64,000 bases of DNA, from NCBI GenBank assembly GCA_014529385.2, contig CM043943.1, forward strand, positions 104,876,355 to 104,940,354. Reading direction: 5' to 3'. Source of the DNA: Adiantum capillus-veneris. Its lineage: Eukaryota; Streptophyta; Polypodiopsida; Polypodiales; Pteridaceae. This document shows, piece after piece, positions 44,662 to 57,150 of the stretch (its first letter is position 1; the number at the start of each line of letters is the position of its first letter). The translations under genes and the position numbers were made by a program. The notes below the pieces were generated by a model, which saw only the letters and a program-made list of their open reading frames with translations, did no database searches and was not told where the DNA came from.

Positions 44662-45254
44662 TTTTTTTCCAACAACGCGGTGAAAGTTATATTAACAGAA
44701 GAGAGGAGACAAAATTACAACCGTGTACCATGGAGTACCTGCAGTCCATGACCTTACCCGGGACCATATCCATTCTAGGGAGACTCTCCCTATACAAAAC
44801 CCACTAATTACAAAAATTTAACTTTGACTTGATACAAAAGAACTATTGCCGATCATATGCAACCCAACCATATACATCCTTTCAACCATATATGTCTTCA
44901 GTTAGTCTTTCATAGAGTCGATCATTCCTTGTAACTTTTCCATGAAGCTTCCAGCTTTGAAAATGGCCTTGAACTCCTCCAGAGAAGCTTCCAAATTAGC
45001 AACCAACATGTTCTTGATTTCCACTAACTTTCTCTTGTTGATCGGGAGCTCAAAATCCTCAGCCTCCATTGCCTGGTGTGCTTTTTTCTGCATCTTTAAT
45101 AATCCAATTCCTAAGATAGTATAGGTTGGCTTCGTTAATTTTTGTTTTGAACACCTGTAGATTGAAATCCACAAATAGAGCTTTTAGGATGGGAGCATGG
45201 TAAGCCACATTAAACACGTGACTATTTCTCAATTTCCAGATAATCCATTAAAAT

Positions 45255-45554
45255 TCAGCCATAGTTAGGTTCCAATAGCAGGACAGAATACCTACAGAGT
45301 TGCCTAGTAAGAGTGATTGGTTTTTTGAGTACAGGTCTTATAGGGGACAAAATAACAGCAAATTGCGGACAATTTAGAAATAAATGAAATATAGACTCTA
45401 CTTCTACATTGCATCTAAAACAGATACCGGCAGATAACCCTGCATTGAGGCTTTTCTTCCGTGTCCACAGGGCTTTGTGAAGTATAAGCCAAGGAGGACA
45501 GTTATCTTGGGTTGAAGTGACGTGTCCCACAGATTCTTGAATTTGAACATCCAT
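45255..45554 (-). pseudogene. LINE C-terminal zinc-binding region
   Basis: The reading LWTRKKSLNAGLSAGICFRC followed by VEVESIFHLFLNCPQF matches the zf-RVT domain of plant L1 elements (C-x2-C…H-x3/4-C-type). Confidence 0.75.
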
Positions 45555-46695
45555 TGCTTCCTGTCCAGCCTAACGTTCTAGTGTCTTTTTAATGTGATGT
45601 GTAGCAGGGGGGTGATGTCGCTGAGATTCAATTGCGGGTGTTGAAGTTTGAACCCACCTTTCCATCCAAAGGCACTGAGCGGGACACTTTCTTTAAGTGA
45701 AAGCTTCCATAGATCTGAACTAGGGAAAACCTCAAGTCTGGATAATATGAGCGTGAGTTCCCATGGCTGGAGGGGAAACTCGAGAAGAAGTTCCTCCAGT
45801 GATTTCCACCTATGTAACTGCCCATTCCAAAGAACTCCCCAAGTGGTGATACCTTTGTTGTGACATCAAAGTGACGTCCTTATCTGATTATTGAAGATAG
45901 GGGTTAGGGGTGGGAGAGCCACCAAATGGAGTCAAATTTCCAAACAGCATTAGCCCTGTTGTTAGACCAGAAGACCAACAGATTTTACCTTGCCCTATTC
46001 CATGCACCCCATAGCGATGTAAGCAGGTCTGACCCTTTAGCCTTGATGGGGGATGGCCCAAAAAAACTAGTGATCCAGCTTAGTTTCTACCAAGGCTTCC
46101 AATTATCTAGAGGAGCGAAGCTGATTATTTTCCTAAACAGGAGGAGGGCCCATTCTTGGTTAGTATCCTCAAGGACAGGGATGAGGAGTTTGACTGCAAT
46201 TTTATCTACCCACTTGTTAATGTTTTTTACTCCTAGTCCCCCTTTGACTAGTGGAAGATAGCAAATATCCCAACGTACTTTGGCTTCAGCTTTCTTAAAT
46301 GGATGACCCCCCCATAGGAAGCTCCTACAATATTTTCTTATTATACTAAGATGAGAGTCAAGTGGGTGCCAGCAACTAAGAAAGAACAAAACATAAGCAG
46401 ATAGAAAGTGATTAATTACAATAACTCTGCCGGCCAGAGAGCCCTAGAAGCCCTTCCATTTTTCTAGCTTGGCCCTGAACTGTTCTAACACCCAATTCCA
46501 CCTTTGTCTGAGGGAAACCTTGAACTCGAAAGGGATACCTAGCAGCCTAAAAACTTCACCCTCCTTGATAGGTGTGCATCCTTGTGTAAGAATCCATCCC
46601 AACAAAGGATTCCAAGAGGATTTGACTCATGTCTTGTTGTGGTAGACTCTTGAACCAGAGGTAGAGAAAAAAATTTCCATTGCAGCCCATAATTC

Positions 46696-47414
46696 CTACA
46701 GCAAGTTATCTTCATTACTCAGAAGGGCATTGGTGTCGTCAGCAAACTGAGAAAGACATTGCTGGTTGACCCTGTCTGGCAGAGGAATGCCTTTGATACC
46801 ACCCTTCGCCATCTTCCCTTTGACAAGGCAGTTGAGGCCATCTGCACTGACAACAAACAAGAGGGGCCAAGGGGCAACCTTGTCTAATTGACCTATTGAG
46901 CTCAAAGTATTTGGACAGAGCTCCATAAATTAGAGACTCTAGCTCTAGCATGCCCAAACAAAGTGGTTACAAATTGGATCATGCCCTTACCAAAGCCCAT
47001 ATTTTCAAAGCTAAGTAGGATAAAGGACCATTCGAGGCGGTCATAAGCTTTGTCAAAATCAATTTTTATAAGCACATAATCCATTCCCAATTCTTCAGCA
47101 TGCTCACTTCCTTTCCAAAGAGCTATGACCGCCTCAATGATCCTCCTTCCTTTGATAAAACCTTTTTGTTCTGTACAAATCCATTTCATTAGGATGGGGG
47201 TGATCCAAAGAGCAACCACTTTGGTTGAGCATAGTAAGGGGCCTCTAATTAGACAGGTTTTCCTTGGCACCTTTGTTATGCAATAGTTTGATGATCCCCA
47301 TGTTGATAGAAAAAGGGAGTGCCTGGAACCGAACTGCTTCCTCCCATACTTCAAGAGACAAAGGGCAAGGGTATCTTTAAACACTTGAAAGAATTCAGCA
47401 AGCAGGCCATCCAT
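46696..47414 (-). pseudogene. LINE reverse transcriptase
   Basis: Contains QKGFIKGRRIIEAV, VLIKIDFDKAYDRLEWSF, the RQGCPLAPL motif and the catalytic FADD (QFADDTNALLSNED). The motifs are spread over more than one frame, so the gene is broken. Confidence 0.8.
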
Positions 47415-48109
47415 ACTAGGAGATTTATGAGGGGCCAGTGACTCAATAGCAGCCTTAATTTTGAAAATCGAAAAAGGGAGATCGGCTCAAAAGCTGGCTT
47501 CTTCAAGGAACACCTTTTGCCTATATTTCCAAATTTCTTCCCTTGCTTGTAACACTTGGGGGGAGATCGATTCCTTGGGACTGAACAAGTTTTTGAAGTG
47601 CGCCCGAGTGAACTCTAGATTTTCCTTTTCATTTGAATAGAGCCATCGGATGCCACAAACAACGGGGGGAGGACTCTCGCATTTGCTTTTTCCTAAGGAT
47701 CTTGAACATCTGCTTAGAGGGCCTGTCAATTTTACCTGCCCACCACTCTCTGAAGAAGATGGAGGCATGTTTAGTGGCAATGTCTTGTTTGGTTTATAGT
47801 TTGGCTCATAGTTCAGCTATAAAGGTGTGGGCAGACTCACTTTGAGGCCATGTTTCTAGTAGAAGGAGGGAGTTGTAGATTTAATCCCTTAGATTTCGAC
47901 GTACCTGTGAGATTTCCTTGCAAAATTTGGACAGACAACTCTGAGTTTCTTTGATGGCTGAAGACCAAGCTGCAGCTAGAATCAGTGCTCTAGCAAAGTG
48001 AACTTTCCAAATTCTTTCCATGGCTACTTGAACAATAGGGAGGTGGAGGGAAGGGTCCGTATGGAACCACTGATTCCTAATCTTGTTTGTCTTCTGGTCG
48101 ATGAGAGTG

Positions 48110-48760
48110 GTCACTGGGTAGTTGGGTAGTGATCCGACATACATGAGTTGAAGTTAATCCTGCATTTGATTCTATTGAAGGAATTAGCCAACGGAAGAGA
48201 TATGTAGCAGCTGTCCAATCTGGGTTTCCTTGCCAACCTTCCTCTGGAGTAGTTGTGCCATGAGAAGACTTCTGTTTCACCACTATCCCACAGCTCTAGG
48301 TTGTCCTTCATCCTGTCCCATGCCATCTTCTCTCCACCATTGATGACCATTCCTTCGCCTAAGAACCTATCATGCGAGTCTTCGACCATATTGAAGTCAC
48401 CGACTAAAATGATGCCCCCCCTCAAGTGAGAAAGATTTGTCCACATCTTGGTTCTTTGAGCTGAATAACGTGTAGCATAGATCGAGGCTAGCGTGGCAAA
48501 ATGGGGCTGAGATGGGGACTGCTACCCAATGCTCACCCACCAGAATGCGAGGATTCTGAGAGAGTCACCTAGCCAGGATGCCTATCGTTGTGACACCCGA
48601 CCCCCTTGTGTGAGAGGAGGCATACCATCTGAAGGACATCGACACTTCCTTCAGGCGCCTATCGAGATCATCTCCATTGACCTTGATCTCCTGCAGAGAG
48701 ATGGTGTTGACAAGATTATTCGTAACCCATGCCCTAATTTTGCAAGATTTGCAAATTTCA
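48110..48760 (-). pseudogene. LINE apurinic-type endonuclease
   Basis: The N-terminal side reads ISLQEIKVNGDDLDRRL (LQE-K motif) near 48650-48715, then VGDFNMVEDSHDR and near the end SDHYPTT. These are the catalytic blocks of L1 endonuclease, which nicks the target. Frames differ between blocks. Confidence 0.75.
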
Positions 48761-48791
48761 GTCTAACCCTTTATGTTCTAGTTTAGGACTT

Positions 48792-49256
48792 TCATTTATG
48801 CAACTTTTTGTCCTTTTTGACTTTCCCATCCGGGGACTTGGTCGACTTCTGCAAGGCTTGATCATGAGCCCTTTTGTTGTCTTTCTGAATTTCCATTGGT
48901 GCCGGGGGGTAAAGGGGGAACATTGTCTTGTTGGAAATATTTGGCAGGGGAGAGGCCAGGTTCAGATCTATGATCATGCCAGCATCCATTTTGTTGACTT
49001 GGGTTTCTAGTTCAGTGGGCAGCGACTCTTCTGCATATGATTCTGTCACAAAATGGTGACGTGGCTTGGCCTTTGGACATGGGGCAGCAGAGAACACACA
49101 CACACCCCGACTGGTAGGCCTGTGAAAATGCGACAGTGACACATGGCAGATTTCCGGGCACTGAGTTGTTGATGTGGCACACTCTACGGACTTCCATAAT
49201 TTGTGGCGATTTTTACGCTGGACTGTATGACAGGTTTTATGACAAGCTCTACACAA
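48792..49256 (-). pseudogene. LINE ORF1-like end
   Basis: A minus-strand frame upstream of the endonuclease with a cysteine/histidine cluster (CRACHKTCHTVQRKNRHK) at its start and a lysine-rich end (KSTKSPDGKVKKDKK). Position fits ORF1 or the linker to ORF2; the cysteine spacing is not a standard knuckle. Confidence 0.4.
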
Positions 49257-49539
49257 ATCCTATGCAAGGCAACTTTTTGGAAAGTTTCTTTAATGTTCAA
49301 AGTCTTTTGGAAGCTTGCTTTATTTTTAAAAGAGTTTCTAATGGCAGCTTTTGGGGCTCTGCCTTTGGCATCCCTTGTAAACAAATAAATAAGTGGTTTG
49401 GGCTCCCACTCTCTAGAGCATCTGGACATAGAGCCTGAGAGTGAGAACCCTCCCACTCCCTTTAACTTTGAGCACAAATTTAATACAGAAAGAAATACCG
49501 AAAGGGGCACCAGTCTTTGGGGCCAATATCTCTTGGCAT

Positions 49540-51838
49540 GGAACTCCGCCGGGCCGTGTCGAATCTAATTGTGAACTGTTTTGAAGTGATTTCTTGTCGT
49601 GTAGCGGTAGATTCTTGATTTGGAGTGTCCAAGTTTGTTATAGTGGTATCAAAGTGCGGCCAATTTCTCTTCTACCAGGAAATCCGATCCTTTTTACATC
49701 ACATTTATAGATTCAAGCAAAGGACAATTGACTTCATTCGAAGATGCGGGAAGAGATCACAAAGAAGATTTTCACGAGGAGTACGGACGCATCAACCTAC
49801 TCAGGCGGAGATTGAAGAGATGGAACATCGGAAATTGGTCAATGACGCGACAAAGATGATGATAAATTTTGCGAAGGACCCGAAATTTGCAAAATTTTTG
49901 ACCCAGACCTCCTTCAACGAAGTGCACTCACAGTGGTGGCAAACCAAGGAGCCACCCCTCAAATTGGCACTCAAACAACCTCCTACTCCGAGGATTTACA
50001 AAGCAAGAATTGGAAGAGGTGGTGGATACACGGTTTAGCCAGCTTTTTGACGCGAAGAACAAAGACAAAAAGCATGACAAAAAGCAAAGGAAAGGATTTG
50101 TACGCTTTGCCGTACGTGGCGAAGGCTGGGGACTTGCCAAAACACCATGTGCGAGCCACGAACGACTGCAAGCACACAACTGGACAATCCTAGCAAGCTC
50201 AAAGGAACAATAGTGTGTCACTCACCGCTTAACGCTTCCATCGTGAAGGATCCTGTGTTGCAAAGAAGAAAGAGTTTCCGCTAATGCTACTCTCTACCAC
50301 CTTGCGCCGTCGATACCTCCGCAATGCTCGATCACTCTCTCTCTCTCTCTCTCTCTCAAGCATACACACACACACACACACCCACACACACGTGAGCATA
50401 CAAGGGAGGAGGAGACAAAGATGGAGCAAGAGCACTTCTTAGCTTACACTTACAGAATGAAGATTTTTAGGTCAAATGGACCTTTTATAAGAGTTGCATC
50501 CATTCACACATGGGCACCCTCAGTGGCCGATCAAAGTAGAAATAGTATCAAATGAGGTATGTGCGCCTCTCATCGGCAATCACCCAAGCACCCATAGGAC
50601 CGACAAGCCCGGTCCCTGACTCAAAACAATGTGATATCCGTGGATGTTAACTGGGCCGACACCCATTTGCCATGGTCAGCACCAAGCAATAGGAAGCGTT
50701 GGGCGCCTCCTATTCGCTCGGTGTTGACTCCATTGTATGCCTTGTAATCACATCACCACAAGGGTCTCCGTTGTCAGTTATCATGTCACCTGGTTGTTAA
50801 CACAATAGGAGAGGTGGTCCTAATTTACTAATGTTTGATTTTCCCTGCATTGATCCTATTTTTTATGAGAGTACATAATTTTGTCGAGCTTGGGAAAAAG
50901 TGAAAGATCAAGAAGCCCTGATTTTCTTTGATGGAGGAGCCAAGACCAACTTCATTTCACCCGAATTGGCGGCGCGGCTCAAGATTACACCTAATCGGAT
51001 GGGACCACAAGCAGAGGCAATCCTAGTAGCACTTGGCAAGGATATCTCCATTACACCTGTTATTGGCAAACTTCGGTCTCAGAAGCAGGAGTGCAGATGG
51101 ACCCAGCCAAGATAGAGACTATTCGGGATTGGCCCGATTTGAAGAACGTCCATGAAGTTAGAAGTTTCTTGGGCTTATGTTCTTACTACGGGCGGTTCAT
51201 TCGAAAGTTTGCAGAGGTTGCTTCTCCTTTGCATATGTTGACAAAGAAAGGAGTCCCTCTCTCGTGGGGATCCACAGAGGCGACTTCCTTTCAGGCATTG
51301 AAAGAGAAATTGACAACGGGACCAGTTTTGACTTTTCCGGACTTGTAGAAGTCATTTGAAGTATATTGTGATGCTTGTGGTTGTAGTCTGGCTGCGGTCT
51401 TAATGCAAGAAGGCCATGTCATTTCCTATGAGAGCCAATTGTTTTCAAGGCCAAAATTGACAGCACAAATATATGAGAAAGAGCTTTTGGCGGTTATCCT
51501 CTTACTCAATGGCAACACTACCTACTCAGAGCCGATTTTATGATCTTCACAGATCATCAAAGTTTACACCACTTCTTGTCATAGATGCAGCTATCGGAAA
51601 AGAAGATGCGGTGGGCGAACACCTTGTCACAGTTTCAATTTCAATTTTTCCATGTGCAGGAACAAAAGAATTTTGTGGTAGATGTTTTGTCCCGGAAGCC
51701 GTTGGTTCTGGCTATTTCTGTGATACATCATAGGAGCTTCGAGGATATGGTCGATCAATATGCCACAGATACAAATTTTGCAGATATTTTCACTCGGATA
51801 CAGAATGGGGAGGTAGTAGCGAGATATTCCTTTTGGGA
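49540..51838 (+). mobile_element. Ty3 element D, fragment
   Basis: A plus-strand Ty3 fragment of yet another family. A primer-site-like TGGTATCAAAGTG (49644-49656) follows a possible LTR end. A gag start lies at about 49700-50200. After 650 bp of other DNA come a protease site (ALIFFDGGAKTNFISPELAA, about 50910-50970), the end of reverse transcriptase (VRSFLGLCSYYGRFIRKFAE) and RNase H (QFQFFHVQEQKNFVVDVLSR). It ends where the LTR of element C begins at 51839. Decayed and incomplete. Confidence 0.7.
50226..50890. other. Non-retroviral-looking insert region in element D
   Basis: Between the gag-like and protease-like parts. Holds a CT run (50335-50357), a CA run (50363-50392) and GC-richer DNA (50560-50760) with no frame I recognise. 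Confidence 0.4.
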
Positions 51839-53444
51839 TGTCATAAAATCTAATATCTAAACAACCCAAATGATTTTCTCATATTAAATCGATCACTTAA
51901 TGTGGGAGAATAAACGGGAACAAGTGTTAAGATATAGACATGTGCTTATAGATCTATCTCAACACGGGGCCAATGGTAAAGGGGCCCAAATGAGAGATGG
52001 TCTATCAAAGAGCAAGGCTCACAAATGGAGCATAAGACCTTAGGGTTAGCTTCATTGAAGACCTCCAATAATGTGTGTAAAAGTCCTTTGACCTTAGGTA
52101 TGCTAGGGCTGAGCTTGAGGTGCAGGAACCCGACCCAGCTCGAGGTGCTTGTCCTGCTTATCATGCTTGATGACTAAGGTGCTTTGAGGTGCTTGATATG
52201 CTTGAGGTGCTTAATTATTGAGATGCTTGAGGTGCTTGACATGCTTGAGATGCTAGGGTTGCACTTGAGGTGAGAACCCATCCCAAGCTTAAAGTGCTTA
52301 TGAGCCAAGCTTGTGGTGAAAACTGGGCCTATGCATGAGGGCTTGAGGTGTCAAAAAGTCAAAGATTCAATCCCTACAAGGAGGGGGAGAGCCCTACATG
52401 AGGGGGGATGAGAGAGAACACCCACACACTCACACAAGGCATGCATGGTACAAAGAAAGCAAAAGGGACACTTGTCAAGTTCCTCCTCATGGTGTGCATA
52501 AAGCCTATTGGTTGGCCACCCAAGGGGTCCAATAATAATTTATGAGATTTAATTTATTTATTTATCATTTATCTATCCCTCTCTCTCAAAGGGGAAAGGG
52601 GGACACTTGTCTCAAGGCTACCCTTGCTGCTTGTAATGCCTCCTGCTTGTGATTGGCTAGGCGTGGAGGGGTCCAATGAGCTTCAAGCATGAGCTACAAG
52701 GGGGGGTCGACCCAAGCAAGCTAGGGGGTTTCTTAGGGGGTATACTCACCCACACACACTCACAAAAACTCTCATTGTGTGCTATGCAAAGTGCAAGAGC
52801 TCCCTCTCCTTCTCCAAGCAAGTAGAGGTTGAGAGCATACACCAACACTCTTGGATATGGAGTGCAAATCCAACCAAGAGCCATGCTTCAATGCTTAAGC
52901 TTGCCATCTCCTTCTTCTTCATTACTATGCTATTATGTATGCTAGAAACAAGAGTTATGATAAGTGAGGAACTAATTCTTTATCCTACGAATGTTTCTTC
53001 TTCCTCTTCCCTACCCTTATTCCCTGCTAGCTCTCTCCACCTTCGAAGGTGTTTGAGGTCTTGGGACTGAGGCTTGGGATAGTTAAAGCTTTCTTCAAGT
53101 TTATGTTATGTTTGTGATGCATGAAGCTTTCCATATTCATTGCATCACCTAGGTCACAAGGAACACAAAGATTGTATTGTAACAAGTCTCTCTTAATGGG
53201 AGAAATCATAATACAAATGCCTATTGGAGGGGGGACCGGCTCCACATAAATCCGGTCCTCAACTATTGTCATGTTCTCTAAATTCTCTCTCTTGCAAAAT
53301 TATTGTTCATGCCAAGTTAACTAATTGCTATGATTATGTTTCTATCTTCAATTATGTTCACCCGCTATGCTCACAAAGTCATTTCTCAAAAGAACTCTCA
53401 TTAATTTCCGCTACTCTCAAATTAAATAGGCCAATTTCATTACA
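51839..53444 (+). repeat. 5' LTR of element C, 1.6 kb
   Basis: Starts TGTCATAAAATCTAATAT and ends CATTACA. Contains the GAGGTGCTTGA minisatellite (52100-52330) also seen in element A. Confidence 0.75.
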
Positions 53445-53445
53445 T

Positions 53446-53457
53446 TGGTATCAGAGC
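53446..53457 (+). other. Primer binding site of element C
   Basis: TGGTATCAGAGC one base after the LTR: initiator-Met tRNA. Confidence 0.9.
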
Positions 53458-53858
53458 ATTTGGTTTCTCTTTTCTTGCTTAAGAAGAGAGGTCCTTAAGT
53501 AGCCTATAAATGGTTGATGTTGTTAATTATATTAGGGTAAGTGGAACTCGGATCTATTATCGGTTTTGTTGAGCCCACTATGTGGAGGATGGTGCACACC
53601 TCGGGAGCTTTGGACTTAATAATGGAGTCTTTTTAGACTTGCCTACGGCTTTACCATTATTGAGCCATAATAAGTCCAAAAGGAGCTAGCCCTTGGCAAC
53701 TCTGCTATGTTAGACCTACTCCTCTACTCTCTATAACTAAGCACTTCGAGCCGTGGGTGTAGATACTTAAGAGCCGATTTTCAAAGGCTAAGAGGAGTGG
53801 CAACTAAGGTTTTGAATTTCCAAAGCATACACTAAGTACATACATAAATTTTATTAAC

Positions 53859-54593
53859 ATGGATGACAATAATCAAGAGAGTAGAATGAACATTGATAGC
53901 TTTGATTTTGCACATGAAGGTGCTAATGATGATGCTCCCATGTTTGTGAATTATCTCGTCACTAGGTTGCAGCAAGCTATGGCAACCCTGCTTTGCAAGC
54001 CGAAGTTACTCAAAAACTTCATGCTTATGGAATTTCCCTTCCTCTCCAAGAGGAGAGAGAGCTTAGGAGGCCTCTTATAGAGACCCCCAAAAGAAGACTC
54101 TCTCCCATTCGAGAGGAGGAATCCAAAGAGCAAGAAAGCAATGAAAGTTTAAGTTCCTCTGAAGATGTGGCTCCACGAAGACGGCGGTCTAGACGATCGC
54201 CCACTCCTCCCAAGAGGAAAAGATCAACACATAGTCCTTCTCCTCATCATTTTGAAAGGCAAGAGAGGAAACAAAGAAAGAAAAGGGCTAGGAAGAGGTC
54301 ACCCTCTTCTCCTTCTTCTTCACCTTCCTCCTCTTCCGAAGAAAGTTATGGCTATTCTCCTAGAGAATACAAGAGGGGAGGACATCGCAAATCATTTCCT
54401 GCATGGCGAAGGTCACAAAAGCTAAAGAAGTTCAAGGAGGGAGGAAAGAGTATCTCTTTTCTCACCTATGATGGCACCTTCGGTGCTACCGACAAAGTGT
54501 TTGCCTTCATCCAGCAATTTGATGCGGCCTTTGGAGATGAGGGCTTCATAGAGTCCTCTAAGCTACGCCATGTAGCTATGCACTTCCAAAAAG
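53859..54593 (+). pseudogene. Gag N-terminal part of element C
   Basis: Starts MDDNNQESRMNIDSFDF, then the GANDDAPMFVNYLVTRLQQA block, an arginine/serine-rich stretch with RSRRSPTPPKRKRSTHSPSP, and a capsid-like start (TDKVFAFIQQFDAAFGDEGF). Cut off at the right. Confidence 0.7.
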
Positions 54594-54857
54594 GACGTAA
54601 ATGGGTCTGATTACTTGGTGAGCCAAAGGCTCTTATTCTTCTATGTGATCACACAAGCCACCACGTGGCACCATTTCAATGGCCAAAAAAGAGGCCGTGA
54701 AAAGCTGCAAGTAACAAGGAAAAAAACACCGCGCTGTCAATCGCAGGTTGACAAAAGCAATGTCGCAGGTCGGACGCAGGTTCAGAAAGGCACCAGTTTG
54801 CACGTTTGCGGGCCTGCATAAAGTTCACAGCTTTCTTTGAGGTATTGCTTTAATTGC

Positions 54858-54901
54858 CACACACACACACACACACGCACACACACACACACACACACAC
54901 A
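54858..54901. repeat. (CA)n microsatellite
   Basis: 44-bp CA run with one G interruption. Confidence 0.95.
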
Positions 54902-55221
54902 GAGGCTTCTCTGCTGCGTTTTTTTCTCTCCCTTTTTCTCTTGGTTCAAGGCCCTTGGCTTCCCCGTGACTGTGGAGCAGCTCCCTCGCGCTCTGCCTTC
55001 CTTGAGATTTCAACTCGCAGAGTCTCCTGCAATATGGTGCTCCTGCCATCACTGAAGCCGTTGGCTTAATTACTCGAGGATAACCATCATAAGTTGTGGT
55101 GTGATCGATCCTCCTAAACGTTTTTGCCCTCATGTCCACTTTGACGTTTACTCGTTCCATATCTTGTGCCTCTGCCGTCTGCATCGCCAACAACATGAAA
55201 AGGGGAGAATTTTGAGATGCG

Positions 55222-55229
55222 TATAAAAA
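55222..55229 (+). promoter_or_regulatory. TATA-like site, possible promoter
   Basis: TATAAAAA in GC-richer surroundings upstream of the exon-like pieces at 55520 and 57217. Position is the only support. Confidence 0.2.
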
Positions 55230-55519
55230 GAGTGCAACAGGAGAGGGAGAATTAGAGGCAGCTGCTTGCAATTTTAGCAGAGTGTGTGCAGGGATTAGTG
55301 GCAGATAGCTCAATGTCGAGGGAAAGGCATTGGGGAATACTGCCACTAGTGCAAGTCATGGTCTGATGATCCGTTGGCTTGAATCGCACTCCTCGTCCAG
55401 CTCTGTTGTTTGATAGCCTGTCTAAAAATTTGATGAGGCAAGCATTTCAAAATGATCTGTAGACAAACATCTCTCATGACCAATTCAATGCAGAATATGG
55501 TGTCCGCGAGAGTTGGTTA

Positions 55520-55795
55520 ATGTGTAGCTCCAAGGAGATGCAACAGCATTGCAGCGGAAGTCAAGTAGTAAATCATGCAAGTGCCTACGTTGCCGATCAG
55601 GATCAAAATAATAGTCAAAGAGAAGAAGCAGAAGTTGATTCTTTTTTCCACACAAAGAGATTTGATGTCGGAGAAGCTTACGAACACGGACTGCGGAGTA
55701 AGGACATTTCTGGAGACAGGCATACCAATATGTCAGCACCTATTAGTTCACTACTGTCCATTCAACAACTGGGTGGGATAGCAGAAACTCTATAG
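55520..55795 (+). CDS. Coding-like 91-codon frame, unknown
   Basis: Reads MCSSKEMQQHCSGSQVVNHA, then acidic (REEAEVDSFFHTKRFDVGEA) and ends ISSLLSIQQLGGIAETL. It stays open upstream for about ten codons. Composition looks protein-like but no family is recognised. It could be an exon of a host gene together with 57217-57287 and 57876-57935, or chance. Confidence 0.2.
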   Translation: MCSSKEMQQHCSGSQVVNHASAYVADQDQNNSQREEAEVDSFFHTKRFDVGEAYEHGLRSKDISGDRHTNMSAPISSLLSIQQLGGIAETL

Positions 55796-56978
55796 ACGAT
55801 ATGGCCAATATTGCATTCTGTAAAGAGTTTCTCTTGCTAATAACCATGATTCGGTGGAGAATCCTATGAGCAAAGGTCCATGTACGCAGCAGCTATCATA
55901 TTAAGTTCAGATGGTTGCAGATGACAGACATTAGTTTGGTATTGTAGCCAACACAAACCCTCATTTTCCCTTGAAGGAAAGCTACTCCGGGGCGGGTAGT
56001 GATAATCTATTTACATCTTCTCAAAGTTCTTTTGTGCAATAGGCGGTTGAGGTAGAAACTCCATATAGCAACTATAGTCTGTCGAACACATCGAGTGCAC
56101 TTATCACCAACAACGACTTAATATTCCATAGTGCAAGGCATGCTGCTATTAATATATTGTCTGAGTGCGGAACCAATTTCAACGTCAAGAGGATTGTACA
56201 GAGTTTGTCTATTTTCAAACGCAAACGCATTTTGCAACCTCAAGATTCAAAAATTATTTTATTTAGTTACACACTCAATATATCATATATGTTGGGTGCC
56301 AAGCGTCCTCTTCTACAAATACATTCCTCATGATGATGCATCTTATCTCGATTTTCTTGTAGAGATGAGTGAACTTTCTTTGCATTTCTTACCGGCTTAG
56401 CATATAAGATCCATTACATCGGCAAAGGGTTGTCTGGAAAAAGGGGTTGGCTGGGGTGTTGTGGATTGGAGGGCCGCCAGGGCTTGAGAAGAAGAGTTGG
56501 TTGCATGGGGTAGTGGCAGCAACACTGAACATATGGAATCTGGTTGTATGCAAAAAAGGGCTAGATTTCCGCAAGCTTCATACCGCCACCTCAATTGAGT
56601 CATTAACAGAACTAGTACTACCATTGTCATTGTAAAGCATTGACTTCTGCATCTTTTGGAGGGATCGCACCTTAAGAGCCTTCAAGTTGCATGTTTTGAC
56701 TAGAGATATTAGTTTCTAATGGATGGCTGTTGCATCCCCTATACGCGGAAAGTGTTTATTGGAGGCCTAAAATCGATGAATCTTTAGAGTTGTTTTTTTC
56801 TCATTACTGCTCAAAGCACAGGACTCACAGAAGTTCAAAAGCAGACGCTCAATATAGAAAAAAAATCTACTGCTCTTGAAAATGAGATCATTGTCAAAGG
56901 CATCAATAGATCTTTTACAATTGTTGGTGAGGAGCTTGAGTATACCATCTCTATGGCAAGAAGACATAATTGATGATC
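55796..56978. other. Unassigned DNA
   Basis: No element or convincing frame. A plus-strand reading at 56440-56635 (LWIGGPPGLEKKSWLHGVVA) is open but not recognised. Confidence 0.4.
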
Positions 56979-56992
56979 GAAGTAGCTTACAA

Positions 56993-57148
<156 letters not shown>

Positions 57149-57150
57149 GG

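Larger units (their letters stand above)
44662..49510 (-). mobile_element. L1-type LINE, minus strand, inactive
   Basis: Right to left: an ORF1-like part (about 48792-49510), an endonuclease (48110-48760), reverse transcriptase (46700-47414) and a C-terminal zinc-binding region (45255-45554). The 3' end is marked by a short poly-A (T run 44662-44668 on the plus strand) preceded by the typical plant L1 tail TTAATATAACTTTCACC. The coding parts lie in several different frames with stops between, so it is not active. The 5' end is uncertain; AATATCTC occurs both next to the tail (44651) and at 49525, which could be a weak target duplication. Confidence 0.8.
51839..54593 (+). mobile_element. Chromovirus-like Ty3 element C, 5' part
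   Basis: Third copy of the element A family, on the plus strand: full 5' LTR (51839-53444), primer site (53446-53457), leader and gag start. Similarity ends at about 54593 within gag, where unrelated DNA follows; the rest of the copy is absent from the window. Its LTR is the reference for the partial LTRs of element A. Confidence 0.85.
54594..55519. other. Unassigned DNA with a CA run and a TATA-like site
   Basis: No element family seen. A CA run lies at 54858-54901. TATAAAAA at 55222-55229 is followed by a short ATG frame (55314) that soon stops. A minus-strand frame over 54825-55346 is long but ends in CA-repeat-coded residues and I do not trust it. Confidence 0.35.

Noticed and set aside
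44651-49532. AATATCTC as a LINE target duplication
   Set aside because: Only eight bases, and the neighbouring bases differ; the 5' end of the LINE is not fixed well enough.
54825-55346. 173-codon minus-strand frame
   Set aside because: Its end runs through the CA microsatellite, no family is recognised, and the plus strand has the TATA-like site; not enough support for a gene.
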